This document shows positions 1 to 8,298 of a stretch of 64,000 bases of DNA, piece by piece. This DNA comes from Streptococcus australis ATCC 700641 (GTDB taxonomy: Bacteria > Bacillota > Bacilli > Lactobacillales > Streptococcaceae). The position numbers and the translations under genes are program-made. The notes beneath the pieces are model-generated. The model saw nothing but the letters and a program-made list of their open reading frames with translations, searched no databases and was not told where the DNA came from. The number at the start of each line of letters is the position of its first letter. Position 1 is the stretch's first letter. Location: the NCBI RefSeq assembly GCF_000186465.1, contig NZ_GL636091.1, positions 1,560,981-1,624,980 on the forward strand, in the 5' to 3' direction.

Positions 1-566
1 ATGATTATACGCTCTTGATTCTTTAACATTAAGAGCAAGTCCATCACCTCTTGTGAGGTTTCTGGATCCAGTGCTGCAGTTAGTTCATCTGCCAAAATTA
101 AAGGTGGATCTTTTAAAATAACTTTAGCTAATGCGACACGTTGCGCCTCTCCCCCAGATAATTCATAAATCTTTTGATCCAGAGCAAGGTAAGCCAATCC
201 TACTTTTTTGAGCACTTCTTCTTCTTGCTGCTTCTTCTCTTTTTTCGTTAATTTTTGCCCAATCAATCCCAAATCTAAATTTGTAGCGATAGTCTCGTTT
301 TCAAGTAGGCCAAAGTTTTGAAAGAGATAACCTAATTCATTCTTAAAGAAGTGATGCTGTTTGATCTGTTTCAGTTCTTGCCCTTGATAGCTTATACTCC
401 CTTCTTCATAAGGCTCTATCTTCGCCAAGATATTAAGCAAGGTTGTTTTACCACACCCACTATTTCCGATCAGAGCATAGACCTTACCTTCTGTAAATTG
501 CAAGCTCAAATCTTGAAAGACCGTTCGTTGGCCAAATGATTTGGTTAAATGTTCTATGCTAATCAT
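1..566 (-). CDS. ABC transporter ATP-binding protein, bacteriocin-export type (partial)
   Basis: Cytoplasmic ATPase of an ABC transporter; the 3' end lies beyond the window. Translation of the minus strand from ATG at 566 shows Walker A (GNSGCGKTTLLN), a Q-loop segment, the signature LSGGEAQRVALAK, and Walker B LILADELTAALDP, where the usual ADEPTGALD appears as ADELTAALD. The order and the partner gene fit the lactococcin-972-type export ATPases. It starts one base after the stop codon of the upstream membrane protein (568-2577), so the two are translationally coupled and should form one transporter. The ATPase call is sure; the cargo is inferred only from the partner family. Confidence 0.85.
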   Translation of the reverse strand, partial: MISIEHLTKSFGQRTVFQDLSLQFTEGKVYALIGNSGCGKTTLLNILAKIEPYEEGSISYQGQELKQIKQHHFFKNELGYLFQNFGLLENETIATNLDLGLIGQKLTKKEKKQQEEEVLKKVGLAYLALDQKIYELSGGEAQRVALAKVILKDPPLILADELTAALDPETSQEVMDLLLMLKNQERII

Positions 567-567
567 A

Positions 568-2577
568 TTAGGCTCCTTTCAATACAGTGGCTAACAAGTG
601 GTCTTCTTTATGAGACCGATACAGGAGAATGAACCAAGCATTAGTAATAAATAGCAAGAGAGTGACAAGAGCAATCCACCATTCCGAAGTGAGAATGAAT
701 ACCAGGAGGCTTCCTAATAGTAAGAGGCTACTTTCTGAAAGCATAATCATTTGGTGAATGTTTACAAATCCCAGACCTGCAATCTTCTTCAAGAAGATTT
801 GTTTCCTAAACTCTTCAAAATATAGGAAATTCATGGTGTTAAAGAGAAGAACAGAGGTTGCTATACCAAAGACTCCTCCTGCAATCGCCATGAGATTTTC
901 TATTTGTATGAATTGGGCCATTTGCTGGTAAACGTCCACTGCATAGTCGTACTGACTAACACTTTTTTCAAGATTATACTCAGCGACTAGCTTTTTACTA
1001 TTTTGAAGCCCATTAAAATAAAGGTAGGAATTTAGATCGGTGAAATATGGATTTTCATAGCCTCCAAAACTTTCAGGTTGTATAACCACTAAAACAGGAT
1101 CTGTAAAGAATTGTTTATAGCTGATTGGTGTGTTGTTGTAGATAAAGCGTTTTTGATGATTCGGAATATACGTTACCTGCGCCTTCATTGATAAGGTGAT
1201 ATTTCCTTGGTCATCTCGAGGAGATAGATAATCTTCATATCGGTTGATCATCTCCTCTTCTCGACCTTTTAATTTTTCCGGAAGTAAGAGGCCAAATTCT
1301 CCTGCTTGTAAGTGATTTAAGTGATCTTTTTCTTCAGGAGAAACTGGAACACCTTGGATTTCGAGGTAATTTGGAGTTACATAGAGAGTTCGTGCAAGAG
1401 GATCGTAATCTGTGATGGAAAACTCTTTACCTGTACTAGGATCCGTCATAACTCCTTTTGAACTAAAAGATACGAGATTATGATAAGCTAAAAGACCACC
1501 ATTTTCGATTCCAGACTCGATGAGCTTAGACCATTTTGCACTGTTCTCAATTTGCGTCTCTTTGTTTGTTTTCTGTGAAAAATCCTCCCGACTTGTACTA
1601 ATTTGGACCCAATTCGACTGTTTTAACCAAGCCTCACTTCCCTCTTGGTGAGTTTGCCAGACTGATCCATAAATACTGATTCGATGAATCGCAAGGCCAA
1701 TTAATGCCACAGCGAGAAATTGACAAATAAAGAGGAAAACCAATATGCGCTTCAATGGAACCTTCCCTTTTAAAAGGGGGACTAAATGAATCGTTTGAAT
1801 ACTATATGCAAAGAGGAAGGATAAGAAAACAGACAAAATTAGTAAAATCCCATTGTAAATAATACTACTGGAAATGACGAGGGAATAGGAAAAAGGTGTC
1901 AATTGAAAGCAATAAATCAGAACAGCACCCATTATACTTGCGCCTATACACCCCAAAAGCAACTCTATACTATCAGCTTTTAAAGAATGTCCGAAAAGTT
2001 GCAAGCGTCTCATTCCTGAGATATATCGAATCCCAGCGCTTCTCATTTCAAGTGTTTTTTGTATAATCGTCAAAGCGCTAAAACTAATGATAAAAATGAC
2101 TAAGGCAAGTGATTGTGAACCGGAGCCAAAAAAGGCAATAAAGGTCTGCAGAGGATTCGGTTTCACAATAAAGGTTTGTGAGAAACCAAGAGTATGAAGA
2201 GTTTGATCCAGCTTTTCAGTTTCCAATTCACCTGTTAATACATAATAATTCGTTAGCAGGCTTTCTTTGGCAGCCAGTTCTTTCTTCTCTCTTTTAATCC
2301 CAAGAGGAAGTTTTCCTTCTCCGTAGATTTCATAGGTGAAAACAACCTGCCCCTTAGAGTCTGTTCTTTGTATCTGACGGGCAATTATACTATGATTTTC
2401 CCTTGCCAAGCGGTCTAAACTGGAAGATAACTCTTCATATGTGACGCTCTTATCTTGTCTTACCACACCTACTACCGGAAGACTTTGGTGGATAACCGTA
2501 TTTGGAAAAATAAAGGCAATCCAAATCAAAAAGCTAGAGATGAAAAGGTTTGATAAAATAATAAATACACGTTTCAT
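568..2577 (-). CDS. Bacteriocin-associated integral membrane protein (DUF1430 family)
   Basis: Probable membrane component of the transporter whose ATPase follows at 566. The 669-residue protein has an N-terminal membrane segment (about residues 5-28), a large extracytoplasmic part, a cluster of hydrophobic segments around residues 155-305, a second large extracytoplasmic part (about 305-555) and two or three C-terminal helices. This is the topology of the 'bacteriocin-associated integral membrane' family, which resembles MacB/FtsX exporters. In the family these genes usually accompany a lactococcin-972-like peptide gene. None is visible here: upstream lie only a promoter, the 175-bp repeat and lplA. 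The system may therefore serve immunity or export of a peptide encoded elsewhere. Family call is good; function is inferred. Confidence 0.75.
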   Translation of the reverse strand: MKRVFIILSNLFISSFLIWIAFIFPNTVIHQSLPVVGVVRQDKSVTYEELSSSLDRLARENHSIIARQIQRTDSKGQVVFTYEIYGEGKLPLGIKREKKELAAKESLLTNYYVLTGELETEKLDQTLHTLGFSQTFIVKPNPLQTFIAFFGSGSQSLALVIFIISFSALTIIQKTLEMRSAGIRYISGMRRLQLFGHSLKADSIELLLGCIGASIMGAVLIYCFQLTPFSYSLVISSSIIYNGILLILSVFLSFLFAYSIQTIHLVPLLKGKVPLKRILVFLFICQFLAVALIGLAIHRISIYGSVWQTHQEGSEAWLKQSNWVQISTSREDFSQKTNKETQIENSAKWSKLIESGIENGGLLAYHNLVSFSSKGVMTDPSTGKEFSITDYDPLARTLYVTPNYLEIQGVPVSPEEKDHLNHLQAGEFGLLLPEKLKGREEEMINRYEDYLSPRDDQGNITLSMKAQVTYIPNHQKRFIYNNTPISYKQFFTDPVLVVIQPESFGGYENPYFTDLNSYLYFNGLQNSKKLVAEYNLEKSVSQYDYAVDVYQQMAQFIQIENLMAIAGGVFGIATSVLLFNTMNFLYFEEFRKQIFLKKIAGLGFVNIHQMIMLSESSLLLLGSLLVFILTSEWWIALVTLLLFITNAWFILLYRSHKEDHLLATVLKGA

Positions 2578-2707
2578 ATCATCACACTTTCTAAAGCAGA
2601 AAAGGAAAGTAATACCTAGCTAGTCAATCATTTTCGTTGTTTCGTAATTCCTGAGTTTTATAAATTACAGTTACATTCTTTGTAAGCGAATACACTTTTT
2701 CACCTTT

Positions 2708-2736
2708 ACTATACCACAAAATCCTTCGTAAAACAA
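2708..2736 (-). promoter_or_regulatory. Promoter of the bacteriocin-type ABC operon
   Basis: On the minus strand a -35 TTGTTT (2731-2736) and a -10 TATAGT (2708-2713) are separated by 17 bp and lie about 130 bases before the membrane-protein start at 2577. No small peptide ORF with a ribosome binding site is visible in the leader. Confidence 0.55.
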
Positions 2737-2766
2737 TAATTTCTATGTGAAACTAGTTTCAAAAAA

Positions 2767-2941
2767 GAGGCTGGGACAAAAGTCCTAGCCTCTCAATTGT
2801 CTTTGGATTGTGGAGCAAGACGCAGTGGTTGAGTGGGCTCTACTAGGCTGAATTCATCAGCTTTTACAGCCCTACTCAACTGTGCGGAGGTGGGACGACG
2901 AAATCGAATTCTAACGAATTACCGATTTCTGTCCCACTCTC
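2767..2941 (-). repeat. 175-bp three-hairpin repeat, copy 1 (3' of lplA)
   Basis: One of three copies in the window (others 33361-33535 and 42271-42445), all exactly 175 bp. Copy 1 differs from copy 2 at 7 positions and from copy 3 at 6. It holds three inverted repeats: GAGGCTGGGAC/GTCCTAGCCTC at 2767-2792, GTTGAGTGGGCT/AGCCCTACTCAAC in the middle, and GTGGGAC..GAAATCG/CGATTTC..GTCCCAC at the right end. Read in the direction of lplA, the last hairpin is followed by six T residues (2761-2766), so the element ends in an intrinsic terminator. It has no ORF. Confidence 0.9.
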
Positions 2942-2949
2942 TTATGACT

Positions 2950-3939
2950 TTATTCAACCACTGCCTCAGCAATTTCTTCTGCAGTGATTCCTGCGAAGTA
3001 ACGACCTAAGTTAATGGTTTGAAGGGCTTTGAGGACGTCTTCGCGTTCGTATTTAACACCACGAAGGACATCTTCTACTGCTGCTACGTCTTCGATACCA
3101 AAGAAGTCTCCATAAATCTTGATGTCTTGGATTTTGGATTCAATAACATTCGCAAAGATTTCCACCTTACCGCTAGGGAATTTAGTGCCACGACGAACAT
3201 TGTATTCAGGGGACTTCCCATAGTTCCAGTCCCAAGTTCCAAACTTAGTTTCTTTGATGCGATTGATTTCAGCCAATTCTTCATCTGAAAATACATATTC
3301 TGTCATTTCAGGATATTCTTTTTTCATGTAGTCCAAAAGCAGGTCACGGAACTCTTCAACCGTGATTTTTTCTGGCAATTCATCGATAATATTGGTCACA
3401 CGAGCACGAACCGATTTAACCCCTTTAGACTCGAACTTGTCTTTAGATACCTTGAGAGCATTGGCAAGGACTGACAAATCAACGTCAAAGAGAAGGCAAC
3501 CATGGTGCATGATCCGACCATTGATGTAGGCTTGGGCATTCCCACAGAATTTCTTACCGTCGATTTCTAAGTCATTACGGCCTGTAAATTCAGCTTTAAC
3601 ACCAAGTTCAGCTAAAGTATTGATAACTGGAGTAGAGAAGCTCTTGAAGTCAAAGGCCTTGTTTTCATCTTCTTTTGAAATGATTGTATAGTTTAGGTTG
3701 TTCAAATCATGGTAAACAGCTCCACCACCACTGATTCGACGGACTACTTCAATTCCATTTTCACGAACATAGTCACGGTTAATTTCCTCGATGGTATTTT
3801 GGTGACGACCTACAATGATAGATGGTTTGTTAATCCAAAGAAGGAAGATTTGATCCTCGTCCAAAAGGTGTTTAAAAGCATATTCCTCTAAAGCAATATT
3901 AAAAGCAGTGTCGTTTGAATGATTGATAATGTATTTCAT
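2950..3939 (-). CDS. lplA: Lipoate-protein ligase
   Basis: Activates lipoate with ATP and attaches it to the lysine of lipoyl domains; cytoplasmic. The 329-residue protein has the LplA signature RRISGGGAVYHD at residues 67-78, preceded by the GRHQN substrate motif (44-48), then GKKFCGNAQ near 128-136 and a C-terminal accessory domain, so it is full length for the family. It lies downstream of acoL, whose N-terminal lipoyl domain (Lys43) is the obvious local substrate. A hairpin terminator (4032-4066) between acoL and lplA suggests only partial read-through or a separate promoter. The 175-bp repeat directly after its stop supplies its terminator. Confidence 0.92.
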   Translation of the reverse strand: MKYIINHSNDTAFNIALEEYAFKHLLDEDQIFLLWINKPSIIVGRHQNTIEEINRDYVRENGIEVVRRISGGGAVYHDLNNLNYTIISKEDENKAFDFKSFSTPVINTLAELGVKAEFTGRNDLEIDGKKFCGNAQAYINGRIMHHGCLLFDVDLSVLANALKVSKDKFESKGVKSVRARVTNIIDELPEKITVEEFRDLLLDYMKKEYPEMTEYVFSDEELAEINRIKETKFGTWDWNYGKSPEYNVRRGTKFPSGKVEIFANVIESKIQDIKIYGDFFGIEDVAAVEDVLRGVKYEREDVLKALQTINLGRYFAGITAEEIAEAVVE

Positions 3940-4031
3940 AGTAATTCCAAAAAATTCGTTTTATAAATCCTACTCATAGCAGAATGAGCATTAGACAAAA
4001 TAGTTAAATTTCACTTAATTTTCTGAAGTAG

Positions 4032-4066
4032 TAAAAAGAAATGTAACGAGTTATCGTTACATTTCT
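4032..4066 (-). terminator. Intrinsic terminator after acoL
   Basis: A perfect stem AGAAATGTAACG / CGTTACATTTCT (4037-4048 and 4055-4066) is followed on the minus strand by TTTTT. It separates acoL from lplA. Confidence 0.75.
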
Positions 4067-4069
4067 CGG

Positions 4070-4097
4070 AAAAATTGAGACAAGTGGCTCAATTTTT
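4070..4097 (-). other. Second perfect hairpin in the acoL-lplA spacer
   Basis: AAAAATTGAG (4070-4079) and CTCAATTTTT (4088-4097) form a 10-bp stem just before the terminator stem on the minus strand. It may protect the mRNA end or help stop transcription; the role is not known. Confidence 0.5.
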
Positions 4098-4167
4098 AGG
4101 CATGGAACTCTAATAGAGGTCGCTGCCGTCCGTACTACTTAAAGAAAATTTAGTTGAAAGAATAATA

Positions 4168-5874
4168 TTATTTCTTCTTAGGTGAATGAACTGCCAAGCC
4201 AAGTACATCCGCAAAGGCTTCGTACATCACTTCTGAGAAGGTTGGGTGACCATGAATGGTCTTGAGCATTTCTTCTACAGTGATTTCCATCTCAATGATA
4301 GTAGAAGCTTCGTTGATCAATTCAGCAGCTGCTGGACCAATGATGTGAACCCCAAGAACTTCACCATATTTCTTGTCTGCAATGACCTTAACAAAACCTT
4401 GAGCCGCATCTGATGCAATGGCACGTCCGTTTGCGGCAAAATTGAATTTACCGATTTGGACATCATATTTCTCACGAGCTTGTTCTTCTGTCAAACCAAC
4501 AGCCGCAACTTCTGGAAGTGTATAGATAGCTGCAGGAGTTAAGTTCAATTTGGCAACAGCGTGGTTTCCTTTAAGGGCATTTTCAGCCGCTACTTCACCC
4601 ATACGGAAGGCAGCGTGAGCTAACATCTTCGTACCGTTGATATCACCTGGCGCATAGATACCTGGAACAGATGTTTCCATGTACTCGTTAACCTTGATAC
4701 GACCACGATCCAATTCAAACTCCACTTCACCGATTCCTTCAAGATCTGGAACACGACCGATTGAAAGAAGAGCTTTGTTTGAGATGATATCGTCTTTTCC
4801 TTCAACCTTGATACGGAGTTTGCCATCTTCTTCAATGATTTCTTGCAGTTTAGTATCTGTCAAGATAGTCATACCCTTGCGCTCAAGGATCAAACGAAGG
4901 TTCTTAGATACTTCCGCATCCATAGCTGGCACGATCCGGTCCATCATTTCGATGACCGTAACCTTAGAACCAAAGGTCATAAAGGCTTGACCAAGTTCGA
5001 TACCGACAACCCCACCACCAATGATCACAAGGCTTTCTGGGACTTCGTTCATATCCAAGATGTCATCACTAGTCATCACAAGGGATGATTCCATGCCAGG
5101 AACGTTAATCTTGCTGACTTTTGAACCACCAGCAAGGATAATCTTCTTAGTTTCAAGTAACTCAGAACCATTGACCAAAACATTCTTATCTTTCGTAATG
5201 GTACCGATACCCTTATGAACATCAACTCCGTAGCTACGAAGAAGTCCTGCAACACCACCAACCAAAGTATTTACGACCTTGTTCTTGGTTTCAAGAACCT
5301 TGTCCATATCTACTGTGAAGCTAGGATTGTCAATGATGATCCCACGGTTTGCCGCATGACCGATATTTTCAATGATTTCAGCGTTGTGTAGGTAAGTCTT
5401 AGTTGGGATACATCCACGGTTCAAACAAGTTCCACCAAGTTCAGATTTCTCAACAAGAGCAACCTTACCACCTAATTGAGCTGCTTTAATGGCAGCAACA
5501 TAACCAGCAGGTCCACCACCAATAACAACGATATCATAAGCATCATCGCTCTTACCATCATCGTTTGAAGCACTTGCTACAGCTGGCGCTGGACTTGCTT
5601 CTGGAGTAGCTGCTCCAGCTGTTGGGATGTTCTCCCCTTCTTCACCAAGGTAACCGATAACTTCTGTTACAGGAACAGTCTCGCCGTCCCCCTTTAAGAT
5701 AGCAATCAAGTAGCCATCTTCTTCAGCTTCCAATTCCATGCTGACTTTATCTGTCATGATTTCAAGGAGAATTTCTCCTTCTTTTACAAATTCGCCGACT
5801 TTTTTATTCCACTGAACGATTTGTCCTTCGGTCATATCTACGCCGGCTTTTGGCATAATTACTTCTAAGGCCAT
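4168..5874 (-). CDS. acoL: Dihydrolipoamide dehydrogenase (E3) with N-terminal lipoyl domain
   Basis: Reoxidises dihydrolipoamide with FAD and NAD+ in the 2-oxo acid dehydrogenase complex. At 568 residues it is about 100 longer than a plain E3. Residues 1-78 are a biotinyl/lipoyl domain with the lipoylated Lys43 in MTDKVSM; residues 82-108 are an Ala/Pro-rich linker; then comes the FAD fold (IGGGPAG, about 118-124), the redox-active disulfide Cys150/Cys155 in GGTCLNRGCIPTK, an NAD fold, and the catalytic HGHPTFSE near the C-terminus. It is last of the acoA-acoB-acoC-acoL run and ends before a terminator. In this operon the E3, not the E2, carries the lipoyl domain. It is often named pdhD or lpdA. 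Confidence 0.95.
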   Translation of the reverse strand: MALEVIMPKAGVDMTEGQIVQWNKKVGEFVKEGEILLEIMTDKVSMELEAEEDGYLIAILKGDGETVPVTEVIGYLGEEGENIPTAGAATPEASPAPAVASASNDDGKSDDAYDIVVIGGGPAGYVAAIKAAQLGGKVALVEKSELGGTCLNRGCIPTKTYLHNAEIIENIGHAANRGIIIDNPSFTVDMDKVLETKNKVVNTLVGGVAGLLRSYGVDVHKGIGTITKDKNVLVNGSELLETKKIILAGGSKVSKINVPGMESSLVMTSDDILDMNEVPESLVIIGGGVVGIELGQAFMTFGSKVTVIEMMDRIVPAMDAEVSKNLRLILERKGMTILTDTKLQEIIEEDGKLRIKVEGKDDIISNKALLSIGRVPDLEGIGEVEFELDRGRIKVNEYMETSVPGIYAPGDINGTKMLAHAAFRMGEVAAENALKGNHAVAKLNLTPAAIYTLPEVAAVGLTEEQAREKYDVQIGKFNFAANGRAIASDAAQGFVKVIADKKYGEVLGVHIIGPAAAELINEASTIIEMEITVEEMLKTIHGHPTFSEVMYEAFADVLGLAVHSPKKK

Positions 5875-5915
5875 TTTATTTCCCTCTTTTTCTTGTTTCT
5901 ATTCTCTCTCGTTGA

Positions 5916-6959
5916 TTAGACCAACATTGAAATCGGGTCTTCAATCAAGGCTTTCAAGTCTTTCATGAATTTGGCACCAGCCATACCATCGACAACGCGG
6001 TGGTCAATGGTCAAGCCCAAGCTCATGATTGGACGAATGACGATTTCACCATTAACTACAACTGGTTTTTCAACAGTTGCGCTAACCCCAAGAATGGCAG
6101 AGTTTGGTTGGTTGATAATCGGTCCAAAAGATTGAACACCAAACATCCCCAAGTTACTGATGGTAAAAGTTGAATTTTGCAATTCGCTTGGAGCAAGCTT
6201 ACCATCCAAGGTACGTCCGATAACGTCCTTGAAGGCTACCACCAACTCTGATAAAGTCATCTTTTCTGCATTATAGACAACCGGTGTCATCAGTCCATTG
6301 TCCATCCCAACCGCCATAGCCAAGTTGACATAGTTGTGAGTGATGATGGTTTTGCCATCTTCCGTCAATGACGCATTGATGTATGGATGTTTCATCAAAG
6401 TCTTAACAACTGCAAGTGAAAGCAAATCTGTTACAGTGACTTTCTTGCCAGTTGCCTCCATGATTGGATCCAATACCTTCTTACGAAGGGCCAACATTTG
6501 AGACATATCGACGTCATAGTTCAATGTAAAGGTTGGTGCTGTCAAATAAGATTCCACCATCCGTTGAGCAATCACCTTACGCATTGGTGTCATCGGAATT
6601 CGCTCGATTTCACCATAAGGTGTTACATGATCAGGAGCCTCTTCTACCTTCTCAATTTGAGCAGGTGACTTAATGGTATCCTTCTCAATATTCTCAGGAA
6701 GGAAAGCAAGGACATCCTTCTTCATGATCTTGCCACGATGACAAGTTCCTTGAATTTCTTGCCAAGCAATATTGTGTTCTAAAGCAATTCGTTTTGCAAG
6801 TGGTGAAATGCGAACCACATTTGTGTCTTTATATGTTTCCACGTCTTCTTTGTGGACACGACCGTTTGCGCCTGAACCAGAAACATCATAGAGGTTGATC
6901 CCTAAATCATCCGCTAATTTTCTAGCCGCAGGAGTCGCTCTTAGCTTATCATCAGCCAT
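5916..6959 (-). CDS. acoC: Dihydrolipoamide acetyltransferase (E2) lacking a lipoyl domain
   Basis: Transfers the acyl group from lipoate to CoA and forms the core of the complex. The 347-residue protein starts directly with a peripheral-subunit-binding domain (about 7-42, ATPAARKLADDLG), then a second one (about 52-88, ISPLAKRIALEHN), a linker, and the catalytic domain ending in DHRVVDG (residues 319-325). No lipoyl domain precedes them: the start has a good ribosome binding site (AGGAG), and the 330 bp upstream holds repeats rather than coding sequence. Lipoate must come from the E3 (Lys43). Also named pdhC. Confidence 0.93.
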   Translation of the reverse strand: MADDKLRATPAARKLADDLGINLYDVSGSGANGRVHKEDVETYKDTNVVRISPLAKRIALEHNIAWQEIQGTCHRGKIMKKDVLAFLPENIEKDTIKSPAQIEKVEEAPDHVTPYGEIERIPMTPMRKVIAQRMVESYLTAPTFTLNYDVDMSQMLALRKKVLDPIMEATGKKVTVTDLLSLAVVKTLMKHPYINASLTEDGKTIITHNYVNLAMAVGMDNGLMTPVVYNAEKMTLSELVVAFKDVIGRTLDGKLAPSELQNSTFTISNLGMFGVQSFGPIINQPNSAILGVSATVEKPVVVNGEIVIRPIMSLGLTIDHRVVDGMAGAKFMKDLKALIEDPISMLV

Positions 6960-6979
6960 GACCTCTCCTATTCTATACT

Positions 6980-7255
6980 AAGATATCAAGGACGAAGAGG
7001 ACAAAGAAAAAATAGGAGATTGACGATGTGTTCGATGAACACAAGGAAATCTATCTTTTTTTCACAGACCTCCGTCCGGATTCAATTATAAGATACTAAG
7101 GGCGTTTAAAAGCGACCGAAAAATAGGAAATCTACGCAGACTTCGATGAAGTCAAGGAGATTTATCTTTTTTCTGAGCTTTTAGCCCGTGCTCTAATCTA
7201 AGATATCAAGGACGCAGAGAACTTTGCATCTTAAAGATACAAAGTTTCTTCGTCT
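6980..7255. repeat. Structured tandem repeat, 110-bp period (two full units and one short unit)
   Basis: The 330 bp between acoB and acoC holds three modules starting AAGATAyymAGGrCG at 6980, 7090 and 7200, exactly 110 bp apart. Each can fold into nested stems. The inner hairpin is TGTGTTC-GAT-GAACACA in unit 1 (7027-7043) and GACTTC-GAT-GAAGTC in unit 2 (7139-7153). The outer stem is GGACG..GAGG/CCTC..CGTCC in unit 1 and GGGC..TAAAAGC/GCTTTTA..GCCC in unit 2. Unit 3 (7200-7255) is a shortened hairpin. Stems are kept while sequences differ, which points to selection on RNA structure. It would be transcribed within the aco mRNA. No ORF. Confidence 0.8.
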
Positions 7256-7289
7256 AATTCAACAGATACTACATAATTTAAATTATGTC

Positions 7290-8282
7290 TTATTCTTTAT
7301 TATACGTTTTCCGAATGGCATCTTTGATGCTTTCAACTGTTGGAATCATTGCATTTTCAAGGTTTTGTGCGTAAGGCATTGGCACATCTTCCCCCGCACA
7401 ACGACGGATTGGTGCATCCAAGTAATCAAATGCTTCTGATTCAGAAATGATAGCTGAGATTTCACCGATATAACCACTTGTTTTATGGGCATCATTGACA
7501 AGGACGACTTTTCCTGTTTTCTTAACAGAATTAATAATAATCTCTTTATCAAGTGGAACCAAGGTACGTGGGTCAACTACCTCTACTGAAATGCCTTCTT
7601 CAGCTAATTCTTCAGCTGCTTGCATAACACGACGAAGCATTTTCCCGTAAGTTACGACACTGACATCAGTACCCTCACGTTTGATTTCTCCGACACCAAG
7701 TGGAATGGTATAGTCGGGATCAACAGGCACTTCCCCTTTTTGGTTGAATTCTGATTTGTACTCAAGAATGATAACGGGGTTGTTATCACGGATAGATGAC
7801 TTGAGAAGTCCCTTCATATCCGCTGGAGTTCCTGGAGCAACAACTTTCAAACCAGGAATATGGGTGAACCATGATTCCAAGGATTGGGAGTGTTGAGCTG
7901 CAGAACCAACTCCGTTACCAGCAGCACAGCGAACGGTCATCGGTACTTGCCCTTTTCCACCAAACATGTAGCGCGTCTTCGCAGCTTGGTTAACGATAGC
8001 ATCCATGGCAATCACTGAGAAATCCATGAAGGTCATATCAACGATTGGACGAAGTCCAGTCATGGCTGCACCAGCTGCTGCACCTGAGATCGCAGCCTCA
8101 GAAATCGGACAATCACGAACACGTTCTGGACCAAATTCCTCTAGCATCCCTACAGAAGTTCCAAAGTCTCCACCGAAAACTCCGACATCTTCCCCCATCA
8201 ACAATACATTTTCGTCGCGACGCATTTCCTCAGACATAGCAAGGATAATGGTATCGCGGAATGACATTAATTTTGTTTCCAT
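7290..8282 (-). CDS. acoB: Pyruvate/acetoin dehydrogenase E1 component, beta subunit
   Basis: Forms the E1 heterotetramer with AcoA and decarboxylates the 2-oxo acid (or acetoin) with thiamine diphosphate. The 330-residue protein matches the E1-beta family over its full length: an N-terminal pyrimidine-binding part (MGEDVGVFGG; GAAAGAAMTGLRPIV), and a C-terminal transketolase-C domain (VEVVDPRTLVPLD). It begins 16 bases after acoA, so the two are co-transcribed. Substrate (pyruvate or acetoin) cannot be settled from sequence; streptococcal members of this operon are annotated both ways. Also named pdhB. Confidence 0.93.
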   Translation of the reverse strand: METKLMSFRDTIILAMSEEMRRDENVLLMGEDVGVFGGDFGTSVGMLEEFGPERVRDCPISEAAISGAAAGAAMTGLRPIVDMTFMDFSVIAMDAIVNQAAKTRYMFGGKGQVPMTVRCAAGNGVGSAAQHSQSLESWFTHIPGLKVVAPGTPADMKGLLKSSIRDNNPVIILEYKSEFNQKGEVPVDPDYTIPLGVGEIKREGTDVSVVTYGKMLRRVMQAAEELAEEGISVEVVDPRTLVPLDKEIIINSVKKTGKVVLVNDAHKTSGYIGEISAIISESEAFDYLDAPIRRCAGEDVPMPYAQNLENAMIPTVESIKDAIRKTYNKE

Positions 8283-8298
8283 AATTCTCTACTCCCCC

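Noticed and set aside
2767..2941. Insertion sequence or transposon remnant for the 175-bp repeat
   Set aside because: No transposase fragment and no flanking direct repeats seen; every copy ends as a gene terminator. Treated as a non-coding repeat.
6960..7289. A lost lipoyl domain of AcoC in the upstream gap
   Set aside because: All frames were considered; the gap is 110-bp repeats and AcoC has its own good ribosome binding site. E3 carries the lipoyl domain instead.
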